Assembly: GCA_903881585.1 (NCBI GenBank)
Contig: CAIRTW010000066.1
Span: 1 to 33,498 of the forward strand
DNA: 33,498 nt
Direction of reading: 5' to 3'
DNA from: an uncultured Bacteroidota bacterium
GTDB taxonomy: Bacteria; Bacteroidota; Bacteroidia; Chitinophagales; Chitinophagaceae
The position numbers and the translations under genes are program-made. The notes beneath the pieces are model-generated. The model had not been told where the DNA came from, made no database searches, and saw only the letters and a list, made by a program, of their open reading frames with translations. Positions 7,125 to 15,014 of this stretch are shown piece after piece; position 1 is the first letter of the stretch; every line of letters starts with the position of its first letter.

Positions 7125-8615
7125 ATGTACAAGACATTAGGTCTTTTTGTTGTTCTCATTTGCTCCTTTTACCGGCTCAATGCCCAGTTGTTTCCACGCG
7201 AAGGAAGCATGATATGTTACCGGCTGATCGGTTTTTCTTTTCCTGCACAACCGGATGCAGTCAAATATAAGATAGAGATAGCCAGCGGCACCTATGTGTC
7301 CGACAGTGCATTTGAAAACAGTATCAACCAATCTTTGACAATAACTGACAACAAACTCATTACCGAAGTACCATCTTTTGGGGCTAAGTACACATGGCGT
7401 ACCATTTCTTATGCAGCCAGTGATATTACTGCCAAAAGCGGGTTTCACCATTTTACTGTTAAAACAACGGCGGATGTGGATACATCTGTTACACGACTTA
7501 GGATAATAGAAGGTGCGCAAACTTATAAGGATGCCTATGTGTTCATTGATGGCAACATGACACTGTATGATATGAAAGGCAATCCGGTATGGTTTCTTCC
7601 CGGCAGTGAGCGGGCGCCCAAAGGTGCTGTAGCGCCCCGTGATATCAGGGTAACCGACCAAGGCACGATCACTTTTTTTACCGGTAACCGGCCTTTTGAG
7701 ATTAGTTATGACGGAGCTGTTTTATGGCAATACCCCAAGGGCGAAACTGTGGTGATGCATCACGAATTCACCCGTTTGAACAATGGCCATTACATGGGCA
7801 TGGTATATGAAGACGTGTCCGGGCATTCGCGGCCGATCATTCCCGACAGCATCCCGAAATATGTATATGACAGCGCTGGCTTTTTCCGGAGCAAACGGTA
7901 CAGCAATATTGAAGAGGTGGATGAAGATTGCCGCACGGTGTGGCAATGGAGCGGGTTGCAATATCAAAATGGGTCGGACCTGGGCCTGCGTAAAACCGCT
8001 GATTGTTCGCTGGACGATTTTGACCTTCATGAGAATTCGTTTTTTTTCGATGAAAAAGACAAGGTCATTTACCTGGGCATAAGGAACATAAGCCGCATTG
8101 TAAAGATCAAATACCCCGAAGGAAATGTGCTGAACACTTATGGCCCGCTTTACAAAGAGGGCGCAACTAAAAAAGAAAACAGCCTGTTTTGCGGCCAGCA
8201 CTCCTGCAAGCGCTCACCTAATGGTTATTTATACCTGTTCAATAATAATTCATGCAATGCATCGTTGCCGACAATTGTTAAGCTGAAGGAGTCCGGTGCT
8301 GGCGGGAACGAACTGAAGAAAATATGGGAATATCAATGCCCGGTGGGGAAGGAGGGCCTTGCGGCTATCGGGAATTCGCGTTTCGTTTCCGGCGGCTCCG
8401 TGACGGAATTACCAGACCAGACAATGCTGGTGATGATGGGCCTTCCTTACCCAAAGGTTTTTATTGTAAACAATGATAAAAAAGTGCTCTGGAGCGCCAT
8501 TCCCGAAAGATTTGACCCAATTACTAAAAAATGGACCTATACAGACCAATACCGCGCATACCTGATCACCGACCGCAAAGAACTGGAACAGCTCATCTGG
8601 AACTCTGAAAAATAA
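7125..8615 (+). CDS. Exported arylsulfotransferase-like (ASST family) protein
   Basis: A 496-aa protein with a signal peptide (1-20, ending NAQ). The body has beta-propeller-like repeats seen in arylsulfotransferases: DGNMTLYDMKGNPVWFLP, ITFFTGNRPFEISYDGAVLWQY, a conserved HHEFTRLNNGHYMG segment (about 208-221), a DFDLHENSFFF segment (about 303-313), and CGQHSCKRSPNGYLYLFNN. The histidines in HHEF, LHEN and QHS match positions where the ASST family carries its active-site residues, so it may transfer sulfate between phenolic compounds in the periplasm. No sulfatase or DsbA-like partner lies next to it. Real substrate is unknown. Confidence 0.72.
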   Translation: MYKTLGLFVVLICSFYRLNAQLFPREGSMICYRLIGFSFPAQPDAVKYKIEIASGTYVSDSAFENSINQSLTITDNKLITEVPSFGAKYTWRTISYAASDITAKSGFHHFTVKTTADVDTSVTRLRIIEGAQTYKDAYVFIDGNMTLYDMKGNPVWFLPGSERAPKGAVAPRDIRVTDQGTITFFTGNRPFEISYDGAVLWQYPKGETVVMHHEFTRLNNGHYMGMVYEDVSGHSRPIIPDSIPKYVYDSAGFFRSKRYSNIEEVDEDCRTVWQWSGLQYQNGSDLGLRKTADCSLDDFDLHENSFFFDEKDKVIYLGIRNISRIVKIKYPEGNVLNTYGPLYKEGATKKENSLFCGQHSCKRSPNGYLYLFNNNSCNASLPTIVKLKESGAGGNELKKIWEYQCPVGKEGLAAIGNSRFVSGGSVTELPDQTMLVMMGLPYPKVFIVNNDKKVLWSAIPERFDPITKKWTYTDQYRAYLITDRKELEQLIWNSEK

Positions 8616-8735
8616 GTGTTTTATATCCAGCCTTGGTGAAGGAACGAACTGAGTTATTTTCAGCACAGGTATTTGCTGATCTTTACAAAATAAAACTGTC
8701 TAAAAAAAATCAAAAACCGACTACCAAATACTCTT

Positions 8736-8743
8736 TACTTTTG
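8736..8743 (+). promoter_or_regulatory. sixA promoter -7 element (TACTTTTG)
   Basis: Exact TAnnTTTG match, 9 nt before the ATG at 8753. It lies inside the longer open frame that begins at GTG 8633, which argues against the longer start. Confidence 0.6.
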
Positions 8744-8752
8744 CAGCTGTTT

Positions 8753-9256
8753 ATGCAACGGACATTAGTATTGATCAGGCACGCCAAAAGCAGCTGGGCG
8801 AACCCTTTACAAAGCGACTTTGAGCGCCCGCTCAATGACCGGGGAAAAGAGGAAGCGCCTGCAATGGGGGAAAAGCTGAAGGGCCAGAATATCATTCCTG
8901 ACCTCATCATATCCAGCAGCGCCAAACGGACGCGGCAAACGGCCAAAAGAATTGCAAAAGAGGTGGGCTATGATGCGGATAATATCAAATGGGAAGAAAA
9001 ATTGTATCATTGCATTCCTTCGGTTTTTGAAGAAGTGATCCATGATATTAAGGATTCGGTGAAAACGGTATTCATCATAGCACATAACCCGGGTATCACA
9101 GAATTCGTTAACCAGTTGTCACCGCAATTCAGGATAGATAATATGCCTACCTGCGGTATGGTGGCGGCAAAGACAGAGGAAGCGCACTGGAATAATTTTT
9201 CCTCTGCAAAAAGAGAAGTATTTTTATTTGAGTATCCGGGCAGCGGCAAGCCGTAA
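8753..9256 (+). CDS. sixA: Phosphohistidine phosphatase SixA-like
   Basis: Histidine-phosphatase superfamily protein, 167 aa from this start, the usual SixA size. The RHG-type motif is LIRHAKSSW with the phospho-accepting H10, and the second catalytic histidine is H111 in IIAHNPG. RTRQTAKRIA supplies the phosphate-pocket arginine. The frame is open back to GTG 8633, but the extra 40 residues are not family-like and contain the promoter, so ATG 8753 is chosen. In E. coli SixA dephosphorylates phosphohistidine on PtsP-branch proteins; the target here is unknown. The kinase/RapZ-C gene follows 30 nt downstream and may share its transcript. Confidence 0.9.
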   Translation: MQRTLVLIRHAKSSWANPLQSDFERPLNDRGKEEAPAMGEKLKGQNIIPDLIISSSAKRTRQTAKRIAKEVGYDADNIKWEEKLYHCIPSVFEEVIHDIKDSVKTVFIIAHNPGITEFVNQLSPQFRIDNMPTCGMVAAKTEEAHWNNFSSAKREVFLFEYPGSGKP

Positions 9257-9286
9257 CCGGGAGAGAAACAATAACATAGTAAGCAG

Positions 9287-10771
9287 ATGATAGCACATAA
9301 TAAATCCATCGTACAGATAACAGGCATTTTAGAAAAACTGTTTGAAGAGCACTTTGAAAAGAAGGCAGAGACTATTGAAGCCCTTGCTGTATCAGGTTCT
9401 GACCGCCGCTACTACCGCCTTACCTGTGGTAAAACAACCTGTATAGGCACCTACAATACCAATGTAGCTGAAAACAACACCTACTTTTATTTTACCGAGC
9501 TGTTTCGCAAGCACCAGATCAACGTGCCGGAAGTTTACAAGACCAGTAAAGACCGCAGGTCGTACCTGCAGCAAGACCTGGGCAAGATTTCCCTGTTCGA
9601 TCTTGTGACAAAGGAAGGATATACGGAGCCGGTGCGCAAACTGTATCATAAAGCGCTTGCCCAACTTGCCAAGGTGCAGTGGATAGCCGGCAGAGACGCC
9701 GATTATAAACAGTGTTTCGCCTCCCGCCAATTTGATGAAAAAGCCATCATGGCCGATCTTCTTTATTTTAAATACTACTTTGCCGATCTTCAGAATATAC
9801 CTTATGACCGGTCGCTGCTGATGAGTGAAATGGAGCTGCTGAGCAAGGACCTGGGCCGTGTGCAGCCGCAGACATTTATGTACCGCGATTTTCAGAGCCG
9901 CAACATAATGGTTCATGAGAACAAGATATTTTTTATCGACTTCCAGGGTGGTATGCAGGGGCCACCGCAGTACGATATAGCTTCGCTGCTGTGGCAGGCA
10001 AGAGCGCAGTTGCCCGGTGCGTGGAAAGAAGACCTGCTCAACGGTTACATAAGCAGCCTCAATGACCTCCATATATCGCGTATGGACGAGATACATTTCA
10101 GGCGCGGTTATGTGCAGTTTGTATTGGTGCGCCTGCTGCAGGTTTTGGGTTCTTACGGCTTCCGCGGGTTATTGCAACATAAAGCTCATTTTATTACCAG
10201 TATAGGCCCGGCATTGAAGAACCTCCAGCTTTTTCTTTCCGATCATCCGCAAACTCCGGCATATCCCGAATTGAGATCATTGCTGGATAAGCTGTCATCA
10301 TCTGAAATGCAGGACAGGTACACAACCGTATCCAGCGCTGAAAAGCCAAAACTTGAAGTACAGATAAGCAGTTTCTCCTACAAAGCCGGTATGCCGAAGC
10401 CTACCAACTCACACGGCGGCGGTTATGTATTTGACTGCAGGGGCATACTCAACCCTGGCAGGTATGCAGCCTATAAGTTTCTTACCGGTAACGATGAAAT
10501 GGTGCGCCAGTTCCTGGAGCGCGAAACGCGTATGCCCGATTTCATGAACTATGTTTATTCGCTGGTGTCCATAAATGTTGAGGATTATATTGCCCGTGGG
10601 TTTGAGCAGCTAAGCGTATCATTTGGTTGCACAGGTGGCCAGCACAGGTCGGTATATGCTGCAAACCAACTTGCGGCCTATCTGAAAACGCGTTTTAATC
10701 TTGAAGTTTCTGTGACCCACTGCAATGAGAAAAAATGGGTGCAGCAGGAAGAAGCAGCAGAACAGGCATAA
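9287..10771 (+). CDS. Sugar-kinase-like (APH/AmgK fold) protein fused to a RapZ C-terminal domain
   Basis: A 494-aa two-domain cytosolic protein. Residues 1-340 form an aminoglycoside-phosphotransferase fold similar to the cell-wall-recycling kinase AmgK: GSDRRYYRL (37-45) as nucleotide loop, catalytic loop FMYRDFQSRNIMV (D201, N206) and metal-binding FIDFQGG (D218). The usual histidine before the catalytic RD is a tyrosine. Residues 357-480 match the C-terminal domain of RapZ: VFDCRGILNPGR (381-392) and FGCTGGQHRSVYAANQLA (446-463). In E. coli that domain binds glucosamine-6-phosphate and the sRNA GlmZ. The P-loop domain of canonical RapZ is absent. A role in amino-sugar phosphorylation or sensing is plausible but inferred. 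It sits 30 nt after sixA. Confidence 0.85.
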   Translation: MIAHNKSIVQITGILEKLFEEHFEKKAETIEALAVSGSDRRYYRLTCGKTTCIGTYNTNVAENNTYFYFTELFRKHQINVPEVYKTSKDRRSYLQQDLGKISLFDLVTKEGYTEPVRKLYHKALAQLAKVQWIAGRDADYKQCFASRQFDEKAIMADLLYFKYYFADLQNIPYDRSLLMSEMELLSKDLGRVQPQTFMYRDFQSRNIMVHENKIFFIDFQGGMQGPPQYDIASLLWQARAQLPGAWKEDLLNGYISSLNDLHISRMDEIHFRRGYVQFVLVRLLQVLGSYGFRGLLQHKAHFITSIGPALKNLQLFLSDHPQTPAYPELRSLLDKLSSSEMQDRYTTVSSAEKPKLEVQISSFSYKAGMPKPTNSHGGGYVFDCRGILNPGRYAAYKFLTGNDEMVRQFLERETRMPDFMNYVYSLVSINVEDYIARGFEQLSVSFGCTGGQHRSVYAANQLAAYLKTRFNLEVSVTHCNEKKWVQQEEAAEQA

Positions 10772-10792
10772 ATAGCCGGAGAAAGGGACAAC

Positions 10793-11170
10793 TTACCACG
10801 CACCATTCCACGAACAGATGCCAACAAAGGCACCTGATTGTGTCTCGGGACCCAGTTTGTCATATGGAAATTTCACCTTTGGTATCTCGGGAATGCCCCG
10901 CAGTATAATCGCAGCTACGCTTTTTTCGTAATCAGGGGTGTATTCGGGCTTATGAGCGGGCTCCCGGTACGTAGAGTTCTCTGCCGTTGGCGCTTCCCCG
11001 CATATGGTATAGCCAATATTATTTTTGCACACTTTGAAATTCATAGCTACCGTATCCTTTGCCACCTTCTTCCGGTGAGCTATACCGGTAATACCTGCAG
11101 ATGGCTTCTTAGCGCCGGCATTAAAACAAAAAGTAAAAGCTACCAGGATCGCTATAAGTATTTTTTGCAT
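10793..11170 (-). CDS. Small exported protein, Cys-motif family (paralog A)
   Basis: A 125-aa protein with a signal peptide (1-20, ending NAGA). The mature part holds NFKVCKNNIGYTICGEAP (44-61), which is shared almost exactly with the next upstream gene, then a Pro/Glu/Tyr-rich stretch and the ending GICSWNGAW. There are three mature cysteines. I do not recognise the family. An exact -7 element lies 44 nt before the ATG. Its stop is 21 nt from the convergent kinase/RapZ-C gene. Probably periplasmic or cell-surface; function unknown. Confidence 0.75.
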   Translation of the reverse strand: MQKILIAILVAFTFCFNAGAKKPSAGITGIAHRKKVAKDTVAMNFKVCKNNIGYTICGEAPTAENSTYREPAHKPEYTPDYEKSVAAIILRGIPEIPKVKFPYDKLGPETQSGAFVGICSWNGAW

Positions 11171-11214
11171 CGATTTTGAAGTTTAGGTACAACTGAGTAA
11201 TTGGCCCTTCGCTG

Positions 11215-11222
11215 CAAATCTA
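11215..11222 (-). promoter_or_regulatory. Promoter -7 element (TAGATTTG)
   Basis: Exact TAnnTTTG match on the minus strand, 44 nt before the ATG of the exported-protein gene ending at 11170 and downstream of the terminator at 11238-11273. Confidence 0.55.
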
Positions 11223-11237
11223 TCCTTTTGTGTCCAT

Positions 11238-11273
11238 AAAAAAAGCAGGGGAGACAAACTCACCCTGCTTTTT
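11238..11273 (-). terminator. Rho-independent terminator of the 11292-11840 gene
   Basis: An 11-bp perfect stem, aaaaagcaggg (11240-11250) with ccctgcttttt (11263-11273), around a 12-nt loop. Read on the minus strand the GC-rich part is followed by seven T. It also has a shorter T-run on the plus strand. It lies 19 nt beyond the stop codon at 11292. Confidence 0.85.
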
Positions 11274-11291
11274 CTTATCTGTGTTTAACCC

Positions 11292-11840
11292 TTATTTTGT
11301 TTCCGGAGCCATTGCATTAGGGTTCCTTTGTATGTTTTTGTCTGGTCCGTCATTTTCCGGGCTGGCACAGCCTTCCCATGGTGCGCGGGTCAGTTTGGCT
11401 ACATTATTTCCGCCATAGCACACCTTTATTTTGCCCGGATTTGGCTGGTAGTATCCTTCATATGAAGCCGAAGCGTTTTGACCATATTCCGGATATGACT
11501 GAGACATCGGCGCCCTCAGGTTGAGGTTGCTCTGGTTTGTGCCGTCCTGCTGGCCATTATAGTAATCATCACGATATTCGTTCGCAGCAACCGCTGTATT
11601 AACCGGGTGTGTGGCGTTATTGCCATCCGGTGTTTCACAACAAATGAAATAGCCATTATCGTTCTTACACACCTTGAAGTTTTCAGCATACTTTGTTTTA
11701 TAACACGATATATTGTTACCCGAAGATCTGCTGCAAACCTGGTTGCTGGTAGTTCCGCAATTCTTCTTAGTGTCTGTCTGGGCTTCTGCGCTGCAATAAA
11801 CAAATCCGCTCATTGCCAGTGCTATTAGTATCTTTTTCAT
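11292..11840 (-). CDS. Exported protein, Cys-motif family (paralog B)
   Basis: A 182-aa protein from the ATG at 11840. That start is chosen because MKKILIALAMSGFVYCSAEA is a complete signal peptide, while the 16 residues upstream in the open frame are charged and unlike a leader. The mature part has NFKVCKNDNGYFICCETP, the motif it shares with paralog A, plus extra cysteines (NCG, QVCS, SCYK, KVCYGG, GCASP). The middle is rich in Asn, Gln and Tyr, and KIKVCYGGNNVAKLTRAPWEGC follows near the end. Unrecognised family; likely disulfide-stabilised and extracytoplasmic. It is followed by a strong terminator. Confidence 0.75.
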   Translation of the reverse strand: MKKILIALAMSGFVYCSAEAQTDTKKNCGTTSNQVCSRSSGNNISCYKTKYAENFKVCKNDNGYFICCETPDGNNATHPVNTAVAANEYRDDYYNGQQDGTNQSNLNLRAPMSQSYPEYGQNASASYEGYYQPNPGKIKVCYGGNNVAKLTRAPWEGCASPENDGPDKNIQRNPNAMAPETK

Positions 11841-11960
11841 GATCTTTTGTTTTTTTGGTTCACAATCCTTCTCCCATAGTGTAAACAAAACCGTACCCGC
11901 AGCCTGTTAATAAAATAATAAAACCAACTAATACTGAAAATCAGACAGTTATAAGCGTTT

Positions 11961-12269
11961 TCATTTCTGCGTTTTTATAGCGGGTTGTGCCTGTGGGGTA
12001 ACATTGGCGTTATTATAGGGCGCTGCGCCGGGAGTACTTTTTGTGGGGTCGTTATAGTTGGCATTCCCGGTATAAGGGCCCGCAAACGGATTTGGTGGCT
12101 GGTTTGTCTGCATACTGTTATTGCTGAACATCGAGTTGTTTTGGTAGTAATTAGGGAATTGGAACTGGTTATAAACCGGCCGGGGCGGCGTTGATGCCGT
12201 ATCTCTCCTTATTTGGGCGTGCAGGGTATTACCTAGCAGCAGGCAGGCTATCATCATTATAGTTTTCAT
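11961..12269 (-). CDS. Small exported Asn/Pro-rich protein
   Basis: A 102-aa protein with a signal peptide (1-19, ending HAQ). The mature chain is low complexity: rich in Asn, Pro, Gln, Tyr and Thr, with no cysteine and no recognisable domain; it is probably disordered and surface-exposed. It is the first of three minus-strand genes for exported proteins but lacks the Cys motif of the other two. Upstream, TATTTTTC is a 7/8 match to the -7 element. Function unknown. Confidence 0.65.
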   Translation of the reverse strand: MKTIMMIACLLLGNTLHAQIRRDTASTPPRPVYNQFQFPNYYQNNSMFSNNSMQTNQPPNPFAGPYTGNANYNDPTKSTPGAAPYNNANVTPQAQPAIKTQK

Positions 12270-12438
12270 GGTCTTTATTTTTGATTTTGAAAAATATCTC
12301 CATAACGAGTAATAAAATCAGTCCACGCAAAGCCAACAAAACCCAAAAATGAATCTTGCCAGACTTTTGGCATGCTAGCTATTGATTTAACCTTTACGTG
12401 TATTGGTATAAATAATCAGGTGGGAACCCATATTTCAG

Positions 12439-12446
12439 TATTTTTG
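12439..12446 (+). promoter_or_regulatory. nfu promoter -7 element (TATTTTTG)
   Basis: Exact TAnnTTTG match, 16 nt before the ATG at 12463. Confidence 0.6.
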
Positions 12447-12462
12447 TACCAAATTATTTGAG

Positions 12463-13053
12463 ATGCTGAAGACAGGAAACACGATCGTGAGTATTTATAC
12501 CGAAATGACCCCTAACCCGGAGACCATGAAGTTTGTGGCCAATAAGCTGCTTTATCCCGGCAAAAGCATTGATTTCCCCGATGAGTCGGCTGCAGCACCT
12601 TCGCCGTTAGCTAAAGAATTGTTTGCATTCCCTTTCATCAGGAGCGTATTCATCGCCAGCAACTTTGTGACGCTTACAAAAACAGTAGAAACTAGCTGGG
12701 ATGATGTGATCCCATCTGTCCGCCAGTTCCTGAAAGAATACCTGGAAGAAGGCAAGGCGGTGATAAACGAAGACCAGGTAGTAGTAAAACCAGACACCAG
12801 TATAATAAGCGCGGGTGATGAAGATGTAGTAGTGCGCATAAAAGAGCTGCTTGAAAACTATGTGAAGCCCGCCGTGGAAATGGACGGAGGCGCCATAAGC
12901 TTCAAGGGGTTTGACAATGGCACGGTGAAGCTTATGCTGCAAGGCTCCTGCTCTGGCTGCCCATCCTCTATGATCACCCTGAAAACAGGCATAGAAGGCA
13001 TGATGAAGCGCATGATACCTGAAGTGAAGGAAGTAGTGGCGGAGGCAGAATAA
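12463..13053 (+). CDS. Nfu-type iron-sulfur cluster scaffold/carrier
   Basis: A 196-aa cytosolic protein of the eukaryotic-like Nfu architecture. The N-terminal Nfu_N domain begins with TEMTPNPETMKFVANK (13-28). The C-terminal NifU domain carries the cluster-binding CxxC in GSCSGCPSSM (C163, C166), preceded by VRIKELLENYVKPAVEMDGG. Such proteins bind a 4Fe-4S cluster on a dimer and pass it to target enzymes. The ATG at 12463 lies 16 nt below a promoter element; an internal ATG at 12505 (MTPNPE) is the alternative start. No suf or isc genes are nearby. The next gene starts 5 nt after the stop, so the two are probably cotranscribed. Confidence 0.92.
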   Translation: MLKTGNTIVSIYTEMTPNPETMKFVANKLLYPGKSIDFPDESAAAPSPLAKELFAFPFIRSVFIASNFVTLTKTVETSWDDVIPSVRQFLKEYLEEGKAVINEDQVVVKPDTSIISAGDEDVVVRIKELLENYVKPAVEMDGGAISFKGFDNGTVKLMLQGSCSGCPSSMITLKTGIEGMMKRMIPEVKEVVAEAE

Positions 13054-13058
13054 TACAG

Positions 13059-13748
13059 ATGAAGCAGTATGTTATTCATACATCAATAATAAAGAGCATC
13101 TTACCGGTGCTCTTTGTTATTATTGCCAGCCGGTCTGTTGCTCAAAAAACGCATTGCGACTATACACTGCTGTCACCCATTTACGATTATTCAATAGATG
13201 CAGCGCAGCACGAACGGTACAAAGGAACTGTGACCGTCACCGTAAAGACAAAAACAGGAACCGTAAAGCAAACAGTTTTTTACTCGCCACCTGATTGGCA
13301 ATGGTTGAGTTATTTATGTAACTCAATGTCATTCATCACAGGTCACAATACTGTTCATGAGCAAATGATAAAAACCGGGGGCAAAATCGTAGTGTTTGAA
13401 GAAGGGCGTGGCGTTGATATAGTTGTCGCTGATTTCAATTTTGACGGGAAAGAAGATTTTGCTGTAAAGGATGAATTTAGAGGTAATTACAAGCCGTTCT
13501 TCCGGTTTTATTTCCAGGATGATAATGGACATTTTATTGAACAAACTGATTTTCCGTACGAGGGCATTGATGCAATTACCAACACGCTTCCGCTCGATAT
13601 TGACTCTGTAAGCCAAACAATTTCCTTTATGAAGGACTCTGGTTATTTGAATGTATTCAGGTATAATTCCCATAAAAAAACCTGGCAGGAAATAAAGCCG
13701 GTTAAATTCAAGGATTGGTGGGAACAATGTAAAACCAGCATCAAATAG
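13059..13748 (+). CDS. Exported protein with an acidic FNFDG motif
   Basis: A 229-aa protein with an N-terminal hydrophobic segment (about 11-29, ending SVAQ) that looks like a signal peptide. Residues 125-134 read DFNFDGKEDF, the D-x-N-x-D-G-x-x-D pattern of FG-GAP/XAC2610-like calcium-binding repeats. The rest is mainly short beta-strand-like segments. No catalytic motif is visible. It begins 5 nt after the Nfu gene, though nothing links it to Fe-S assembly. Function unknown. Confidence 0.7.
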   Translation: MKQYVIHTSIIKSILPVLFVIIASRSVAQKTHCDYTLLSPIYDYSIDAAQHERYKGTVTVTVKTKTGTVKQTVFYSPPDWQWLSYLCNSMSFITGHNTVHEQMIKTGGKIVVFEEGRGVDIVVADFNFDGKEDFAVKDEFRGNYKPFFRFYFQDDNGHFIEQTDFPYEGIDAITNTLPLDIDSVSQTISFMKDSGYLNVFRYNSHKKTWQEIKPVKFKDWWEQCKTSIK

Positions 13749-13759
13749 ACCTGCCTGCC
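13748..13759. repeat. Half copy of the acctgcctgcc palindrome
   Basis: The 12-mer gacctgcctgcc is identical to 161-172, the left half of the palindrome near the window start. Here the right half is replaced by a different sequence. It begins at the last base of the preceding stop codon. Confidence 0.5.
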
Positions 13760-13831
13760 CTTCGGATATAGACATCGGGGGATATTTTAATAATGCTTCA
13801 ATTTACCCTATTTTTACCGTTCACAAAAGAT

Positions 13832-13853
13832 AAGCCCCTTCAGGGGTTGGGGT
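13832..13853. repeat. CCCC...GGGG dispersed hairpin repeat, copy 2, before manC
   Basis: aagcccc, ttca and ggggtt form a short strong hairpin (13833-13848) ending 5 nt before the manC ATG, followed by gggg. The reverse complement resembles the repeat at 1741-1763. Its position over the ribosome-binding region could hinder initiation, but that is inference. Confidence 0.5.
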
Positions 13854-14939
13854 ATGAGCATTCAAAATAACTATGTAGCTATAATGGCCGGGGGTATCGG
13901 CAGCAGGTTCTGGCCGGAAAGCCGTACGCATCACCCTAAGCAATTTCTTGATCTGCTCGGCACTGGTCGTTCCCTCATTCAGTGGACTTACAACCGGTTC
14001 AAGCACATTTGCCCGAAAGAAAACATTTACTTTATAACCAACGAGCAATATATTGGCACGCTTAAACAGCAGATACCGGAGATAAGTGATGACAATATCA
14101 TCAGCGAACCTTCCCGGAAGAATACCGCCCCCTGTGCAGCCTACTTTGCGCACAAGATCATGGCACTGAATCCGCTGGCTAATATTATCATGTCGCCGGC
14201 GGATCACCTCATTATGGACGAGCATGCTTTTGAGCGCACTGCCCACGAGGCGCTCGATTTTGTAGCACATCATAAGTCGCTGCTCACACTGGGCATCAAG
14301 CCAAGCCGGCCCGATACCGGCTACGGTTATATACAATACGATCCGGAGCAGGAAATAGACAAATCTTACCGGGTAAAAACATTTACTGAAAAACCATCGC
14401 TGGAGCTTGCCCGCACTTTCCTGAAGAGCGGGGACTTCCTCTGGAACTCAGGAATATTTGTATGGAACGTACAAACAATAATGGAGGCGCTCGCGCATTT
14501 TCTGCCCGAGCTGAATGACGTTTTCTTACAAGCTACCGGCACATACAATACACCAGCAGAACACGATGCCATAACCAAGCTCTACCCGCACTGCACCAAT
14601 ATTTCCATAGACTACGGTATCATGGAAAAGGCCAGGAACGTATTTGTAATACCTTCCTACTTCGGCTGGTGCGACCTCGGCACCTGGGAATCTGCCTATG
14701 ACAACTGTAATAAAGATTACCTGGGCAACGCTGTGCTTGGCAATAATGTAATGGTGATAGACGCCACGCAGTGCATGGTAAAAGCCCCCAATGAAAAGCT
14801 GGTAGTGCTGCAGGGCCTTGAAAATTTTATCGTGGTTGATACCCCGGATATTTTGCTCATTTGCGAAAGAAACAGGGAACAGCAGATAAAGGAATATGTG
14901 GCCGAGGTGAAGAGGAATAAGGGCGATAAGTTTCTGTAA
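13854..14939 (+). CDS. manC: Mannose-1-phosphate guanylyltransferase
   Basis: Makes GDP-mannose from mannose-1-phosphate and GTP for polysaccharide or glycan synthesis. At 361 aa it is the single-domain form, without the C-terminal phosphomannose-isomerase cupin of the long ManC/AlgA type. The nucleotide-binding signature is AIMAGGIGSRFWPESR (9-24) with PKQFL (28-32). Further family segments are SPADHLIMDE, GYGYIQYD, VKTFTEKPS, FLWNSGIFVW, SIDYGIMEKA and GWCDLGTWES. The ATG sits just after a hairpin, and TATTTTTA (13809-13816) is a 7/8 -7 match. No other GDP-mannose gene adjoins it. Confidence 0.95.
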   Translation: MSIQNNYVAIMAGGIGSRFWPESRTHHPKQFLDLLGTGRSLIQWTYNRFKHICPKENIYFITNEQYIGTLKQQIPEISDDNIISEPSRKNTAPCAAYFAHKIMALNPLANIIMSPADHLIMDEHAFERTAHEALDFVAHHKSLLTLGIKPSRPDTGYGYIQYDPEQEIDKSYRVKTFTEKPSLELARTFLKSGDFLWNSGIFVWNVQTIMEALAHFLPELNDVFLQATGTYNTPAEHDAITKLYPHCTNISIDYGIMEKARNVFVIPSYFGWCDLGTWESAYDNCNKDYLGNAVLGNNVMVIDATQCMVKAPNEKLVVLQGLENFIVVDTPDILLICERNREQQIKEYVAEVKRNKGDKFL

Positions 14940-15014
14940 ACCCCTTGGAAGAGTTATCTCATTCGCAATTACATGTACACTTTTAGGTTTTGACTTTTAA
15001 CCGTTAACTTAATA

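Noticed and set aside
8633-8752. A 40-residue N-terminal extension of SixA from GTG 8633
   Set aside because: Family alignment starts at MQRTLVLIRHA, and the extension contains an exact promoter element.
11841-11888. A longer start for the second Cys-motif protein at 11888
   Set aside because: The extra residues are highly charged and precede a complete signal peptide that begins at 11840.
9287-14939. A complete AmgK-MurU recycling operon with manC as the nucleotidyltransferase
   Set aside because: manC is a clear mannose-1-phosphate guanylyltransferase, lies 3 kb away and is separated by opposite-strand genes; no MurU-like gene is seen.
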